Assembly: GCF_947495705.1 (NCBI RefSeq)
Contig: NZ_CANLZR010000001.1
Location: 1 to 64,000, forward strand
Source of the DNA: an uncultured Phycicoccus sp.
GTDB lineage: Bacteria > Actinomycetota > Actinomycetes > Actinomycetales > Dermatophilaceae
Direction: 5' to 3'
Length of the DNA: 64,000 bases
The notes under the pieces: model-generated
Told to the model about the DNA's origin: nothing
The model's input: the letters and a program-made list of their open reading frames with translations, nothing else
The model's database searches: none
Made by a program: the position numbers and the translations under genes
Shown: positions 9,436 through 18,323 of the stretch, one piece after another
Numbering within the stretch: position 1 is the stretch's first letter
How the letters are laid out: each line of letters starts with the position of its first letter

Positions 9436-9942
9436 ATGGCGCGTCGTGAGGAGTCCGAGCAGGACCGCCGCACCCGGATCGCGATCCTCAACGCGCGACT
9501 CCCGAAGAAGCGCAACATCGCCCAGGGGCTGTTGCGCAACCCCGCCGGCGAGGTGCTGCTGTGCGAACTGTCGTACAAGCAGGAGTGGGACCTGCCGGGC
9601 GGGGTCGTCGACCCGGGGGAGCCGCCCGCCGTCTGCGTCGTCCGCGAGATCGAGGAGGAGCTCGGCCTCGAGGTCGTCAGCCGGGGGCTCGTCGTCGTCA
9701 ACTGGCTGCCGCCGTGGCGCGGCTGGGACGACGCCCACCTGTTCCTCTTCGACCTCGGGGTGTTCGAGGGCGACCTCGACCCCTCGAAGTTCCTCCGCCG
9801 CGAGATCGCCGGCGCCCACTGGGTGCGGCCGCAGGACGCCGCCGAGCACGTGGCCCCGTACACGGCCCGGATGCTCGAGGCGGTCGCGGCCGTCCCGTCG
9901 GGCACCACCCTCTACCTCGAGAACAGCGAGACCCCCGCGTGA
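9436..9942 (+). CDS. NUDIX hydrolase
   Basis: A 168-residue protein with a complete Nudix box from GGVVDPGE through REIEEELGL (about residues 55-78), which binds divalent metal for pyrophosphate hydrolysis. The N-terminus RIAILNARLPKKRNIAQGLLRN and the aromatic WLPPWRGWDD give no clear substrate. ATG 9436 is 7 nt after TAGCCT, a likely leaderless start. Its stop codon overlaps the start of a small membrane ORF. Confidence 0.9.
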   Translation: MARREESEQDRRTRIAILNARLPKKRNIAQGLLRNPAGEVLLCELSYKQEWDLPGGVVDPGEPPAVCVVREIEEELGLEVVSRGLVVVNWLPPWRGWDDAHLFLFDLGVFEGDLDPSKFLRREIAGAHWVRPQDAAEHVAPYTARMLEAVAAVPSGTTLYLENSETPA

Positions 9943-10043
9943 AGAACGACCAGCACCGGTTGGCGCTCGTCCTTCTCGGGGCGCTCGTCCTCGTGAGCCT
10001 CGGCATCCTCGGCTACATCGTCGTCGCGGCGCTCACGGCCTGA
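9939..10043 (+). CDS. Small single-TM membrane protein (34 aa), translationally coupled
   Basis: A GTG at 9939 overlaps the NUDIX stop (GTGA). The frame encodes 34 residues: a short basic head (KNDQHR), then an uninterrupted hydrophobic segment (ALVLLGALVLVSLGILGYIVVAAL) and a stop at 10041-10043. The 4-bp overlap and clean TM make a real small protein plausible. Function unknown; absence of homologues would argue it is chance. Confidence 0.45.
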   Translation: MKNDQHRLALVLLGALVLVSLGILGYIVVAALTA

Positions 10044-10159
10044 CCGACCGGCCCGGCCGCGGTCGCTGATTTCGTCCGCCCCCGACCCGTGCGGCACGAT
10101 GGGTGGTCGCGCCGTGCTCGGAGCCGGCGTCTCGCACGTGGTCTCAGAGAGGACGCGCA

Positions 10160-11245
10160 GTGGCGCTCACCATCGGAATCGTCGGGCTTCCCAACGTCGG
10201 GAAGTCCACGATGTTCAACGCCCTGACGAAGAACAACGTCCTCGCGGCGAACTACCCCTTCGCGACCATCGACCCCAACGTCGGTGTCGTCCCGCTGCCC
10301 GACGCGCGCCTGGGGCGCCTGGCCGAGATCTTCTCGTCCGAGAAGATCCTGCCCGCCACCGTGTCCTTCGTCGACATCGCCGGCATCGTCCGCGGCGCCT
10401 CCGAGGGGGAGGGCCTGGGCAACAAGTTCCTCGCGAACATCCGCGAGGCCGACGCCATCTGCCAGGTCGTGCGGGCCTTCGAGGACGGTGACGTCGTCCA
10501 CGTCGACGGTGCCGTCTCGCCCGAGTCCGACATGGAGACCATCCACACCGAGCTCGTCCTCGCCGACCTCCAGACCCTCGAGAAGGCCGTCACCCGGCTC
10601 GAGAAGGAGGCGCGGATCAAGAAGGAGTCCAAGCCGCTCCTGGACAACGCGCTCGCGGCCCAGAAGGTGCTCGAGGAGGGCCGGACCCTGTACGCCGCTG
10701 GTGCCGCGGCCGGGGTGGACCTCGCGATGGCATCCGCGCTCGGCCTGCTCACGACCAAGCCCTTCATCTACGTCTTCAACCTCGACGAGGACCAGCTGGC
10801 CGACGCCGACCTGCACGCCCGCCTCGCGGCCCTCGTCGCGCCGGCCGACGCGGTCTTCCTCAACGCCAAGCTCGAGATGGACCTCATCGAGATGGAGCCC
10901 GACGAGGCGCTCGAGATGCTCCAGGGCTTCGGCGCCGAGGAGTCCGGGCTCAACCAGCTCGCCCGCACCGGGTTCCACACCCTCGGCCTGCAGACCTACC
11001 TCACCGCCGGCCCGAAGGAGTCCCGCGCCTGGACGATCCGCCAGGGCTGGACCGCGCCGCAGGCGGCCGGGGTCATCCACACCGACTTCCAGCGAGGCTT
11101 CATCAAGGCCGAGATCGTCGGCTTCGAGGACCTCGACGAGCTCGGCTCGATGGCGGCCGCGAAGTCCGCCGGCAAGGTCCGCATCGAGGGCAAGGACTAC
11201 GTCATGCAGGACGGCGACGTCGTGGAGTTCCGCTTCAACGTCTGA
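10160..11245 (+). CDS. ychF: Redox-regulated ATPase YchF / EngD
   Basis: A 361-residue Obg-family P-loop protein. G1 is [10 protein letters not shown]3 [20 protein letters not shown], and the G4 equivalent FNLDED; its TGS domain ends the protein ([18 protein letters not shown] ... [18 protein letters not shown]). YchF binds ATP rather than GTP and associates with ribosomes. Length is typical. The GTG at 10160 places [11 protein letters not shown] at the N-terminus and has AGAGAGG 7-8 nt upstream. A 56-bp palindromic hairpin lies about 80 bp downstream. Confidence 0.96.
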   Translation: MALTIGIVGLPNVGKSTMFNALTKNNVLAANYPFATIDPNVGVVPLPDARLGRLAEIFSSEKILPATVSFVDIAGIVRGASEGEGLGNKFLANIREADAICQVVRAFEDGDVVHVDGAVSPESDMETIHTELVLADLQTLEKAVTRLEKEARIKKESKPLLDNALAAQKVLEEGRTLYAAGAAAGVDLAMASALGLLTTKPFIYVFNLDEDQLADADLHARLAALVAPADAVFLNAKLEMDLIEMEPDEALEMLQGFGAEESGLNQLARTGFHTLGLQTYLTAGPKESRAWTIRQGWTAPQAAGVIHTDFQRGFIKAEIVGFEDLDELGSMAAAKSAGKVRIEGKDYVMQDGDVVEFRFNV

Positions 11246-11327
11246 CTCGCCGCGTTCCCGACCCCGTCGTGGCCAGCTGACCCCCGACGACGTCGCCCGG
11301 CGGCGGAGCCAGGACGGCCCCGTGGTC

Positions 11328-11383
11328 CTGGTGATCTGCGGTACTCCTGGCGCCACCGCACCAGGAGTACCGCAGATCGCCAG
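11328..11383. repeat. Long palindrome (hairpin) downstream of ychF
   Basis: Left arm core GATCTGCGGTACTCCTGG (11333-11350), 10-nt loop, exact complement 11361-11378. Pairing continues outward to 11328/11383 with one wobble pair. There is no T-run. It could be a ychF terminator or a copy of a dispersed palindromic element. The rest of the ychF-MFS gap (11246-11511) shows only a candidate -10 TAGCGT and a strong GGAGGGG before the next gene. Confidence 0.7.
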
Positions 11384-11511
11384 AAGTAGAGGCGGGATGC
11401 GGTGCGGACCCTTCGTGACCGCGTCGATCCCCGGGTAGTCCTCCTGGGCTATTCCGCGCGCGTGGAGCCGCCCCTAGCGTCAGGGGCCGAGGGCTCAGCG
11501 AGGAGGGGCGG

Positions 11512-14500
11512 ATGGCGTCAACGGCGTCGACGCGCGTGCCCGCTGCCCGGATCCTCCTCGTCGCGTGCTTCGGCGCGTTCCTGGCCTTCCTCGACGCCAC
11601 GATCGTCAACGTCGCGTTCCCCTCGATCCGCGAAGACTTCCCGACGGTGACGATCGGGGGCCTGTCCTGGGTCCTCAACGCGTACAACATCGTCTTCGCG
11701 GCCTTCCTCATCGTCTTCGGGCGGCTCACCGACCTGCTCGGCCGCCGCCGCTCGTTCATCGGCGGGGTCGTCGTCTTCACCCTGGCCTCCGTCCTGTGTG
11801 GCCTGGCCCCGTCCGTCCCGCTCCTCGTCGCGGCGCGGGTCCTCCAGGCCCTCGGCGCCGCCGCCCTCGTCCCCGCCTCACTGGCCCTGGTCATCGCGGC
11901 GTTCCCCGGGCCCCGGCGCGCGCACGCCATCGGGCTCTGGGGCGCCTCCGCCGCGGTCGCGGCCGGGCTGGGGCCACCGATCGGCGGCGCGCTCACCGAG
12001 CTGGGCGGCTGGCGATGGGCCTTCCTGGTCAACCTGCCGTTCGGCGTGGCCGCGGTCCTCATCGCCCGTCGCCAGCTCGTCGAGAGCCGCGCCCCCGGGC
12101 GGCGGCTGATCCCGGACCTGGCCGGCGCCGCAACGCTGGCTGCGTCGCTGGCGCTGCTGAACCTCGCGATCGTCAAGGGCCCGGACTGGGGCTGGGCCAG
12201 CACCTCGACGCTCGGGTCGGCGTTCGCGGCCTCCGCGCTCTTCGCCGGCTTCGTCGTCAGCTCGCGCCGCCACCGGTCCCCGCTCATCGACCCGCTGCTC
12301 CTGCGGGTCCGCTCCTTCAACGTCGGCACGGCGGCCACGGTCGTCGCGGGGTTCGGCTTCTACGCCTACCTGCTGACGAACATCCTGTGGCTCCAGTACG
12401 TCTGGGGCTACGACGTGCTGCGGGCCGGGCTGGCCCTGGTCCCCGGAGCCCTCGTCGCGGCCGTCGTGGCGTCGCGGCTCGGGCCGCTCGCCGACCGCTA
12501 CGGCTACCGCTTCTTCGTCGTCCCCGGTGCCCTGTGCTGGGCCGCCGCCTACCTCTGGTACCACCAGCGGGTGGGCCTGCAGCCCGCGTTCTGGGCCGAG
12601 TGGATGCCCGGCCAGGTCCTCAGCGGGATCGGTGTCGGCGCCACGCTGCCGCTGCTCGGGAGCGCCTCGCTCGCCGCCGTTCCGGGCGGGCGCTACGCGA
12701 CGGCCTCGGCCGTCAGCTCCAGCGCCCGCCAGCTGGGCGGAGTGCTGGGCATCGCCGTCCTCGTCGTCATCCTCGGCGACCCCACGCCGGCGACGGCGGT
12801 CAACGCCTTCCGCGACGGCTGGGTGCTGTCGATCATCGCGTTCCTCGTCGTCGCGGTCGTGGCCCTGCCGCTCGGGCGGCTGGCCTCGACGGTCGACGAG
12901 GCGGCCGAGGACGACCACCGCCCGCCCGTCGTCCACCGCCCCGACCCGCAGGAGGACCGGACGGCCGCCGCGCCGCCGAACGGCAACACCACCGACCTCT
13001 CGAGCGTCCCGCTGGTCGCGGGGCTCCCGCGCGCTGCGCGCCGGCGCCTCGAGGACGCAGCGCGGGTTCTCGAGGTGCCGGCCGGCGTGGACGTCGTCCG
13101 GGAGGGCGACCCTGCCGGCTCCGCCTTCGTCGTGCGCCGCGGCCGACTGGAGGTGCTGCTCGGCACCCGCCGGATCCGCGAGATCGGCCCGGGTGAGGTG
13201 CTCGGTGAGCTCGCGCTCCTCACCGATGAGCCGCGCTCGGCCACCGTACGGGCCCTGCGCGACTCCATACTCCTGGAGCTGCCTCGCCCGGCATTCGAGT
13301 CCGTCCTCGACAACGACGCCGACGCCACCCGGTTCGTGCTGCGCCAGGTCGCGGAGCGGCTCCGGACGTCCGGGGGCCGCTCGGACGCCCCCGGCCCGGA
13401 GCGGACCACGGTCGTGTCCGTCGTCGCTGCCCACGCCGGAGCTCCTGCGGCCGAGGTTGCCGACGCGCTCACCCTGCGGATGGCGACCCATCTCGACGTC
13501 GTGGCGCCCGGGCGGGTCGACGCCGACGGCCTGATCCGGGCCGAGGCGCACCACGCCCGGGTCGTCCTCGTGGCCGCCGGTGGCCCGGGGCCCGACGACG
13601 TCGCTTGGCGGGACGGGTGCGTCCGCCAGGCCGACACCGTCGTCCTCGTCGCGCGCTCGGACCACGCACCACCCACCACCACGCCGACCGTCGTCCCGTC
13701 CCGGCGACCCGAGGTCGTCCTCGTCGGCCCGGACCCGGGGCCTGTCGCCCTAGCCGCCTGGTCCCGCTCGGTCGACGCGTGGCAGGTGACCGTCGTGGAG
13801 GGCAGTGTTCCCGTGGGGGTCCGCGCGCTGGCGGACCGGCTGGCGGGCCGCTCACTCGGGCTGGTGCTCGCGGGCGGCGGGGCGCGGGCGTTCGCCCACG
13901 TCGGCTTCCTGCGTGAGCTCGAGGACGCGGGGTTGCACGTCGACCGGGTCTGCGGGGCGAGCATCGGGGCCGTCATCGCCGCCGGACACGCGACCGGGCT
14001 CGACGGCGACGCGCTCGAGGCGGCCTGCTACGCCGAGTTCGTCCGGCGCAGCCCCTTCAGCGACTGGCAGGCGCCGGTGCACGCCCTCGCCAGGGGCCGC
14101 CGGGTCCAGGAGGCCCTGGTGCGCGCCCTGGGCGCCGACACCGTCATCGAGGGACTACCGCGCCAGCTGCGCGTCGTGAGCGTCGACCTCGCGGCGCGCA
14201 CCCGCGAGGTACACGAGCGTGGGTCCGTCGTCGACGCGGTCCTGGCCTCGGCCCGGCTGCCGGTGCTCTTCGCGCCCATCCCCACCGACGACGGCCGCCT
14301 GCTCGTCGACGGCGGCGTCCTGGACAACCTCCCCACCGACCTCCTCGTCCAGCGCGACGAGGGGCCCGTCGTGGCCGTGAGCATCGGCACCGGCGGCAGT
14401 GGCCGGCCGCGCGCCGGACGCCAGCGGGTCCCGGCCCTCGGGGAGACGCTGATGCGGACGATGATGATCGGCAGCGGTGGCGCGGTCGAGGCCGCCCGGA

Positions 14501-14709
14501 GGCGTGGAGCGTGGGTCGTGAGCCCGGCGTCGATGGGGGTCGGCCTCCTGGAGTTCCATCAGCTGGACCCCATGGTCGCGGCAGGCCGCGCGGCCGCTCG
14601 GGCGCTGCTCGAGCAGACCGGCGGCGCCCTGGGGGAGCCCGTCCTCGCGCCGGACCCGGCCCTCGAGGTCCGGGAGATCCGGGACCTCCCGGAGACCGCT
14701 GGGATCTAG
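11512..14709 (+). CDS. Fusion: DHA2-type MFS transporter + cNMP-binding domain + patatin-like phospholipase
   Basis: A 1065-residue single frame. Residues about 1-470 are a 14-TM MFS exporter (FLDATIVNVAFPSI, FGRLTDLLGRR, LGPPIGGALTELGGWRW motifs). About 500-610 is a Crp-type cyclic-nucleotide-binding beta-roll (REGDPAGSAFVVRRGRLEVLL, GEVLGELALLTDEPRSATVRA). About 625-770 is a linker like that in neuropathy-target-esterase proteins. About 780-1000 is a patatin domain: oxyanion GGGARAFAHVG, nucleophile S817 in GASIG, D933 in DGG. It resembles RssA/NTE-like lipases joined to a drug-exporter-like carrier, so it may pair lipid hydrolysis with lipid or lysolipid movement (inference). Its TAG overlaps the stop of the convergent epimerase. 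Confidence 0.85.
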   Translation: MASTASTRVPAARILLVACFGAFLAFLDATIVNVAFPSIREDFPTVTIGGLSWVLNAYNIVFAAFLIVFGRLTDLLGRRRSFIGGVVVFTLASVLCGLAPSVPLLVAARVLQALGAAALVPASLALVIAAFPGPRRAHAIGLWGASAAVAAGLGPPIGGALTELGGWRWAFLVNLPFGVAAVLIARRQLVESRAPGRRLIPDLAGAATLAASLALLNLAIVKGPDWGWASTSTLGSAFAASALFAGFVVSSRRHRSPLIDPLLLRVRSFNVGTAATVVAGFGFYAYLLTNILWLQYVWGYDVLRAGLALVPGALVAAVVASRLGPLADRYGYRFFVVPGALCWAAAYLWYHQRVGLQPAFWAEWMPGQVLSGIGVGATLPLLGSASLAAVPGGRYATASAVSSSARQLGGVLGIAVLVVILGDPTPATAVNAFRDGWVLSIIAFLVVAVVALPLGRLASTVDEAAEDDHRPPVVHRPDPQEDRTAAAPPNGNTTDLSSVPLVAGLPRAARRRLEDAARVLEVPAGVDVVREGDPAGSAFVVRRGRLEVLLGTRRIREIGPGEVLGELALLTDEPRSATVRALRDSILLELPRPAFESVLDNDADATRFVLRQVAERLRTSGGRSDAPGPERTTVVSVVAAHAGAPAAEVADALTLRMATHLDVVAPGRVDADGLIRAEAHHARVVLVAAGGPGPDDVAWRDGCVRQADTVVLVARSDHAPPTTTPTVVPSRRPEVVLVGPDPGPVALAAWSRSVDAWQVTVVEGSVPVGVRALADRLAGRSLGLVLAGGGARAFAHVGFLRELEDAGLHVDRVCGASIGAVIAAGHATGLDGDALEAACYAEFVRRSPFSDWQAPVHALARGRRVQEALVRALGADTVIEGLPRQLRVVSVDLAARTREVHERGSVVDAVLASARLPVLFAPIPTDDGRLLVDGGVLDNLPTDLLVQRDEGPVVAVSIGTGGSGRPRAGRQRVPALGETLMRTMMIGSGGAVEAARRRGAWVVSPASMGVGLLEFHQLDPMVAAGRAAARALLEQTGGALGEPVLAPDPALEVREIRDLPETAGI

Positions 14710-15611
14710 GTGGCGGGCGCCCTCGGGTCCGGCAGGACGTCGCGCCACGAGTGCTCGGGCGCGTAGGCGAGGAGGTCGCGGGCCTTGTCGATGGAGTAGA
14801 ACGTCTCGTCCCGCCCCATCGGTTGGCGCACCTCCACCCCGTCGTAGAACCGGTCCCGGATCTCGTCGGTCGTCGCCGCGACGGACAGGTCGGCGTTGGC
14901 CACGTTGAAGACCTCGTAGCCCAGCCCGTCGACCTCGAGGCAACGCTGCACCAGCCGGGACAGGTCCCGGGTGTCGATGTACGCGAAGATGTTGCGGCGG
15001 CGCAGCGACGGGTCGGCGAGGAACGCCGGGAACAGCTCGGCGTACTCGTGGGGCTCGATGACGTTGTTGATCCGCAGCCCGTAGATGTCGGCCCCGGTGC
15101 GCGCCTGGAACGAGCGGGCGGTCACCTCGTTCGCCACCTTGGACATCGCGTAGGAGTCCTCGGGCACGGTCGGGTGCTCCTCGTCCACCGGCAGGTACTG
15201 CGGCCGGCGCTCGCCCTGGGCGAAGCAGATCCCGTAGGTCGTCTCGGAGGACGCGAACACGACCTTGCGGACACCGAGCCGGGTCGCGGCCTCCAGCACG
15301 TTGTAGGTGCTGAGCACGTTCGCGGCGTACGTCCGGGCGTCGGACGTCAGCAGGATCGCCGGCACCGCCGCGAAGTGCACGACGGCGTCGTAGGAGGGCT
15401 TCTCGGGCAGGTCCAGCTCGCCGAAGGACGCCAGCCCGGCCAGCGCCGAGTACGTCTCGCCGACGTCGGTGAGGTCGACCCGCAGGTCCGTGACGGCCGG
15501 GTGCCGCAGCGGCACGAGATCGGCGTTGGTGACGTGGTGCCCCAGATCGGCGAGGTGGGTCGCGACGTGTCGGCCGGCCTTGCCGCTGCCGCCCGTGAAG
15601 AAGATGCGCAT
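14706..15611 (-). CDS. NAD-dependent epimerase/dehydratase (extended SDR)
   Basis: A 301-residue Rossmann enzyme. The N-terminal FFTGGSGKAGRHVATHL is the TGxxGxxG dinucleotide motif; SSETTYG supplies the catalytic serine/threonine region, and DSYAMSKVANE the YxxxK pair. The C-terminal half resembles UDP-sugar epimerases (INNVIEPHEY, IDTRDLSRLVQRCLE), but the sugar or other substrate is not evident. ATG 15611 is chosen because upstream frame residues look non-coding. It lies 47 bp downstream of the LuxR regulator on the same strand. Confidence 0.85.
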   Translation of the reverse strand: MRIFFTGGSGKAGRHVATHLADLGHHVTNADLVPLRHPAVTDLRVDLTDVGETYSALAGLASFGELDLPEKPSYDAVVHFAAVPAILLTSDARTYAANVLSTYNVLEAATRLGVRKVVFASSETTYGICFAQGERRPQYLPVDEEHPTVPEDSYAMSKVANEVTARSFQARTGADIYGLRINNVIEPHEYAELFPAFLADPSLRRRNIFAYIDTRDLSRLVQRCLEVDGLGYEVFNVANADLSVAATTDEIRDRFYDGVEVRQPMGRDETFYSIDKARDLLAYAPEHSWRDVLPDPRAPAT

Positions 15612-15658
15612 GCCGTGATCAAACCACCCGTGCCCGCCGCAGGGCCTCGGGCCGCCCG

Positions 15659-16765
15659 TCAGCCCGGCATCGGGCCGTGCCGGGAGGGCCGCCCGGTCGC
15701 CGTTCGCCGCTCGTTGTCGCGGACCCGCGGCTCGTAGTGGGTCCGGAAGAGCAGGCTGACCAGCTCGCCCCGGCTCCGTGCGCCGGTCTTGCCGAACACG
15801 CTCTGGACGTGCTTCTGCACCGTGTCCTCGGCGATCGCGAGCCGGCGGGCCGCCACCGTCGTCGTGGCACCCCGGATGACGAGCCGGGTCACCTCCTGCT
15901 CGCGGGCCGTCAGTCCGTACACCCGCATGAGGACGGCGGCCAGGTGGGCCGGCTGGGCCGCGTCGAGGACGACGGCCACCTGGCGCCCCGCCGGCCCGTC
16001 GAGCCGGGTGCCGTGCACCGTGAGCCACGTGCCGCTCGCCCCGACGACGCGGACGACCGCCGACGCCGGGTCGGGGCCGAGCGCGCTCCCCGCCACGGCC
16101 ATGAAGGGCGCCGGCAGGGCCTGCACGTCACCACCGAGCTCGCGCAGCCACGATGCGGCCGTCGGGGACGCCGACACCAGGGCGAGGGCGTCGTCGAGCA
16201 CGACCAGGCCAGGGGCGGCGGGCAGGTCGGGCTCCTCGGCCTGGGCAGCGAGCAGGGTCCGGCGGGCGGCCTCGGCGAGGGCCGGGGCGGCCGCGCGCAC
16301 GAAGTCGATCTCGCGGCGCTCGAACAACGGCCGCCCCTTCTCGCGGTAGAGGCCGATGGCACCCCACGGCTCCCCGTGCCGGGTCCGCAGGGCGACGACC
16401 AGCTCCTGCTCGCACCCGTTGGGCTGCATCTCCTCGTGGTACTTGCGGGCGAGCTCGGGCCTGCCTCCCGTCGCGTCGTGGAGGGTGCCGAAGCCTTCGG
16501 GCGACACGAGCACCTCGGTCATCGAGTTGTAGTCACGCTCGGCGTACTCGCGGCCCAGCCAGGCGGCCGGGATCTCGGGCAGGCCCTCCTGGAAATGACT
16601 GGTGACGAGCCGCGACTCGGGGTCCACGGTGAAGAAACAGGGCGCCTCGAAGTGCGGTACGGCGGTCGCGAGCAGGCCGGTGCTCGCGCGCCACAGCGTC
16701 ACCAGGTCCGCGCTCGCACGGCAGGCGCGCTCGAGCCGGTCCAGCAGGGCCGCGTGGTCGACCAT
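15659..16765 (-). CDS. GAF/PAS-like sensor with LuxR-type HTH
   Basis: A 368-residue transcription factor. Residues about 10-170 form a GAF-like sensor (TGLLATAVPHFEAPCFFTVDP ... WGAIGLYREKGRPLFERREIDFVRAAAPALAEAARR). About 190-290 is a PAS-like domain (GLVVLDDALALVSASPTAASWL). About 298-355 is the HTH: YGLTAREQEVTRLVIRG, TVAARRLAIAEDTVQKHVQSVFGKTG. There is no receiver domain. It is divergently arranged with a cupin gene across 61 bp and is a likely regulator of it; ligand unknown. Confidence 0.85.
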   Translation of the reverse strand: MVDHAALLDRLERACRASADLVTLWRASTGLLATAVPHFEAPCFFTVDPESRLVTSHFQEGLPEIPAAWLGREYAERDYNSMTEVLVSPEGFGTLHDATGGRPELARKYHEEMQPNGCEQELVVALRTRHGEPWGAIGLYREKGRPLFERREIDFVRAAAPALAEAARRTLLAAQAEEPDLPAAPGLVVLDDALALVSASPTAASWLRELGGDVQALPAPFMAVAGSALGPDPASAVVRVVGASGTWLTVHGTRLDGPAGRQVAVVLDAAQPAHLAAVLMRVYGLTAREQEVTRLVIRGATTTVAARRLAIAEDTVQKHVQSVFGKTGARSRGELVSLLFRTHYEPRVRDNERRTATGRPSRHGPMPG

Positions 16766-16826
16766 CCTGCAGGAGTACCAGATTTCGGGAGTTCTCGGGC
16801 GAGGACGGGTGGGTGATGCTGCAGCC

Positions 16827-17300
16827 ATGGCGACGATCATCAGAAAAGGACAGGGGCAGGTGCTCGGGGCGGTCGCCGGCTGCCGCGACCGGTTCCTCGT
16901 GGACTCCAAGGACTGGGGTGGCCGGCTGGCGGTGGTCGAGCACCTGCTGGCGCCTCGGTCGATCGCGGCCCCGATGCACCGGCACACCCGGGAGGACGAG
17001 TTCGGCCTGATCCTCGAGGGCCGGGTCTGGTACCACGGGGGCGGCGAGGAGCACGTCGCCGAGGTGGGCGACTTCGTGGTCAAGCCCCGCGGCGAGTGGC
17101 ACACCTTCTGGAACGCCGCGGACCAGCCGGCGCGGGTGCTGGAGCTGATCTCACCCGGAGGCCTCGAGGAGGCCTTCCGCCTCATCGGGACCGCCGGCGA
17201 CGACGTCGACCTCGGCCCGCTCGTCGAGCCCTACGGTTGCGAGGGCGACGAGGAGGCGACCCGGCCGATCATCGAGCGGTACGGGCTGACCTTCGGCTGA
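16827..17300 (+). CDS. Cupin-domain protein
   Basis: A 157-residue single-cupin protein. Metal-site motif 1 is MHRHTREDEFGLILEGRVWY (two histidines, glutamate) and motif 2 GDFVVKPRGEWHTFWN. These residues would bind a divalent metal; the activity could be dioxygenase, isomerase or sensing. The start ATG follows GCTGCAGCC; the matching CCTGCAGG stands directly before the divergent LuxR start. Likely target of that regulator. Confidence 0.85.
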   Translation: MATIIRKGQGQVLGAVAGCRDRFLVDSKDWGGRLAVVEHLLAPRSIAAPMHRHTREDEFGLILEGRVWYHGGGEEHVAEVGDFVVKPRGEWHTFWNAADQPARVLELISPGGLEEAFRLIGTAGDDVDLGPLVEPYGCEGDEEATRPIIERYGLTFG

Positions 17301-17398
17301 CCCGAGCGCCGGCGGGCTGCTGCCCGGGTCGGGGCCCCGGCGGCGTGGATGTGAGCCAAGAGACGGCGCCCCCTCGTGCGGCGGAGGACACTGGGGTC

Positions 17399-18322
17399 AT
17401 GGACGACGACGTGACCACACCAGCCCCGCAGCCCCTCGTCCCCGACACGGGCCCGCCCGCGGTGGTGGCCGCACTCGACGGCTCGGCACACGAGGACGCG
17501 GTCGTGGCCTGGGCCGCGGCCGCCGCGGCCCGGCACGGCGTCCGGCTGGACCTCGTCCACGTCGTCGAGGTCGGCGTCTCACTCACGTCGTACGACATGC
17601 TCGTCTCCGAGGCGCCCCGGTTCGGCGAGCAGCTGGAGGCCGCGGCCCGCGACCGCCTCGGCGCGGTCGCCGCTCAGGTCCGCGACCGGTACGACGGGCT
17701 CGAGGTCGAGATCCACACCCCGGTCGGCTCGCCGCCGGCCGTCCTGGTCGCGATGTCCGAGCACGCCACCGTCGTCCTCGGTGCCGTGTCCCAGAGCCGC
17801 CTCCACCGGCTCGTGCTGGGGTCGACCGCCCTCGCGGTCGTGGCCCACTCGCACGGGACCGTCGTCGTCGTCCCCGAGGCGATGCCGCCGGTGCAGCCGC
17901 ATCGCGTCGTCGTCGGAGCCGACGGGAGCGAGCCGGGTGCCCGGGCCCTGGCGTACGCCGTGGCCGAGGCCGCGGCGGCCGGTGGGACCGTCACCGTCGT
18001 CACCGCCTGGACCGTCGAGGTGGACGACGGGATCGTCGTGACCGAGCCGGGGCCGCGGGCGCAGCGCGTCGAGGAACGACTGTTGGAGTCGACCCGGGCC
18101 GCCCGGGAGGCTGCCCAGGCCCAGCACCCCGAGGTGCCGGTCGAGGTGGTCGTGCGCCGGGGACGCGCCGCCGACACCCTGCTCGGTGTCGCCGACGAGA
18201 TCGGAGCCGACCTGGTGGTCCTTGGCAGCCGGGGCCGGGGCGGGTTCGCCGGGCTCCTCCTGGGCAGTGTGAGCCGGACGGTCGTCCAACAGGCGAAGAC
18301 CCCCGTCGCCGTCATCCGCTGA
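17399..18322 (+). CDS. Universal stress protein, tandem UspA domains
   Basis: A 307-residue cytoplasmic protein of two UspA domains. Domain 1 (about 20-160) opens with VVAALDGSAHEDAVVAWA, and its phosphate loop is degenerate (LGAVSQSRLHRLVLGSTA). Domain 2 (about 170-307) opens with VVVGADGSEPGARALAYA and ends with LGSRGRGGFAGLLLGSVSR, the full G-2x-G-9x-G(S) ATP-binding motif. A GTG at 17351 could add 16 residues; ATG 17399 was chosen because the domain begins shortly after it. Tail-to-tail with the SGNH hydrolase (1 bp apart). Confidence 0.9.
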   Translation: MDDDVTTPAPQPLVPDTGPPAVVAALDGSAHEDAVVAWAAAAAARHGVRLDLVHVVEVGVSLTSYDMLVSEAPRFGEQLEAAARDRLGAVAAQVRDRYDGLEVEIHTPVGSPPAVLVAMSEHATVVLGAVSQSRLHRLVLGSTALAVVAHSHGTVVVVPEAMPPVQPHRVVVGADGSEPGARALAYAVAEAAAAGGTVTVVTAWTVEVDDGIVVTEPGPRAQRVEERLLESTRAAREAAQAQHPEVPVEVVVRRGRAADTLLGVADEIGADLVVLGSRGRGGFAGLLLGSVSRTVVQQAKTPVAVIR

Positions 18323-18323
18323 G

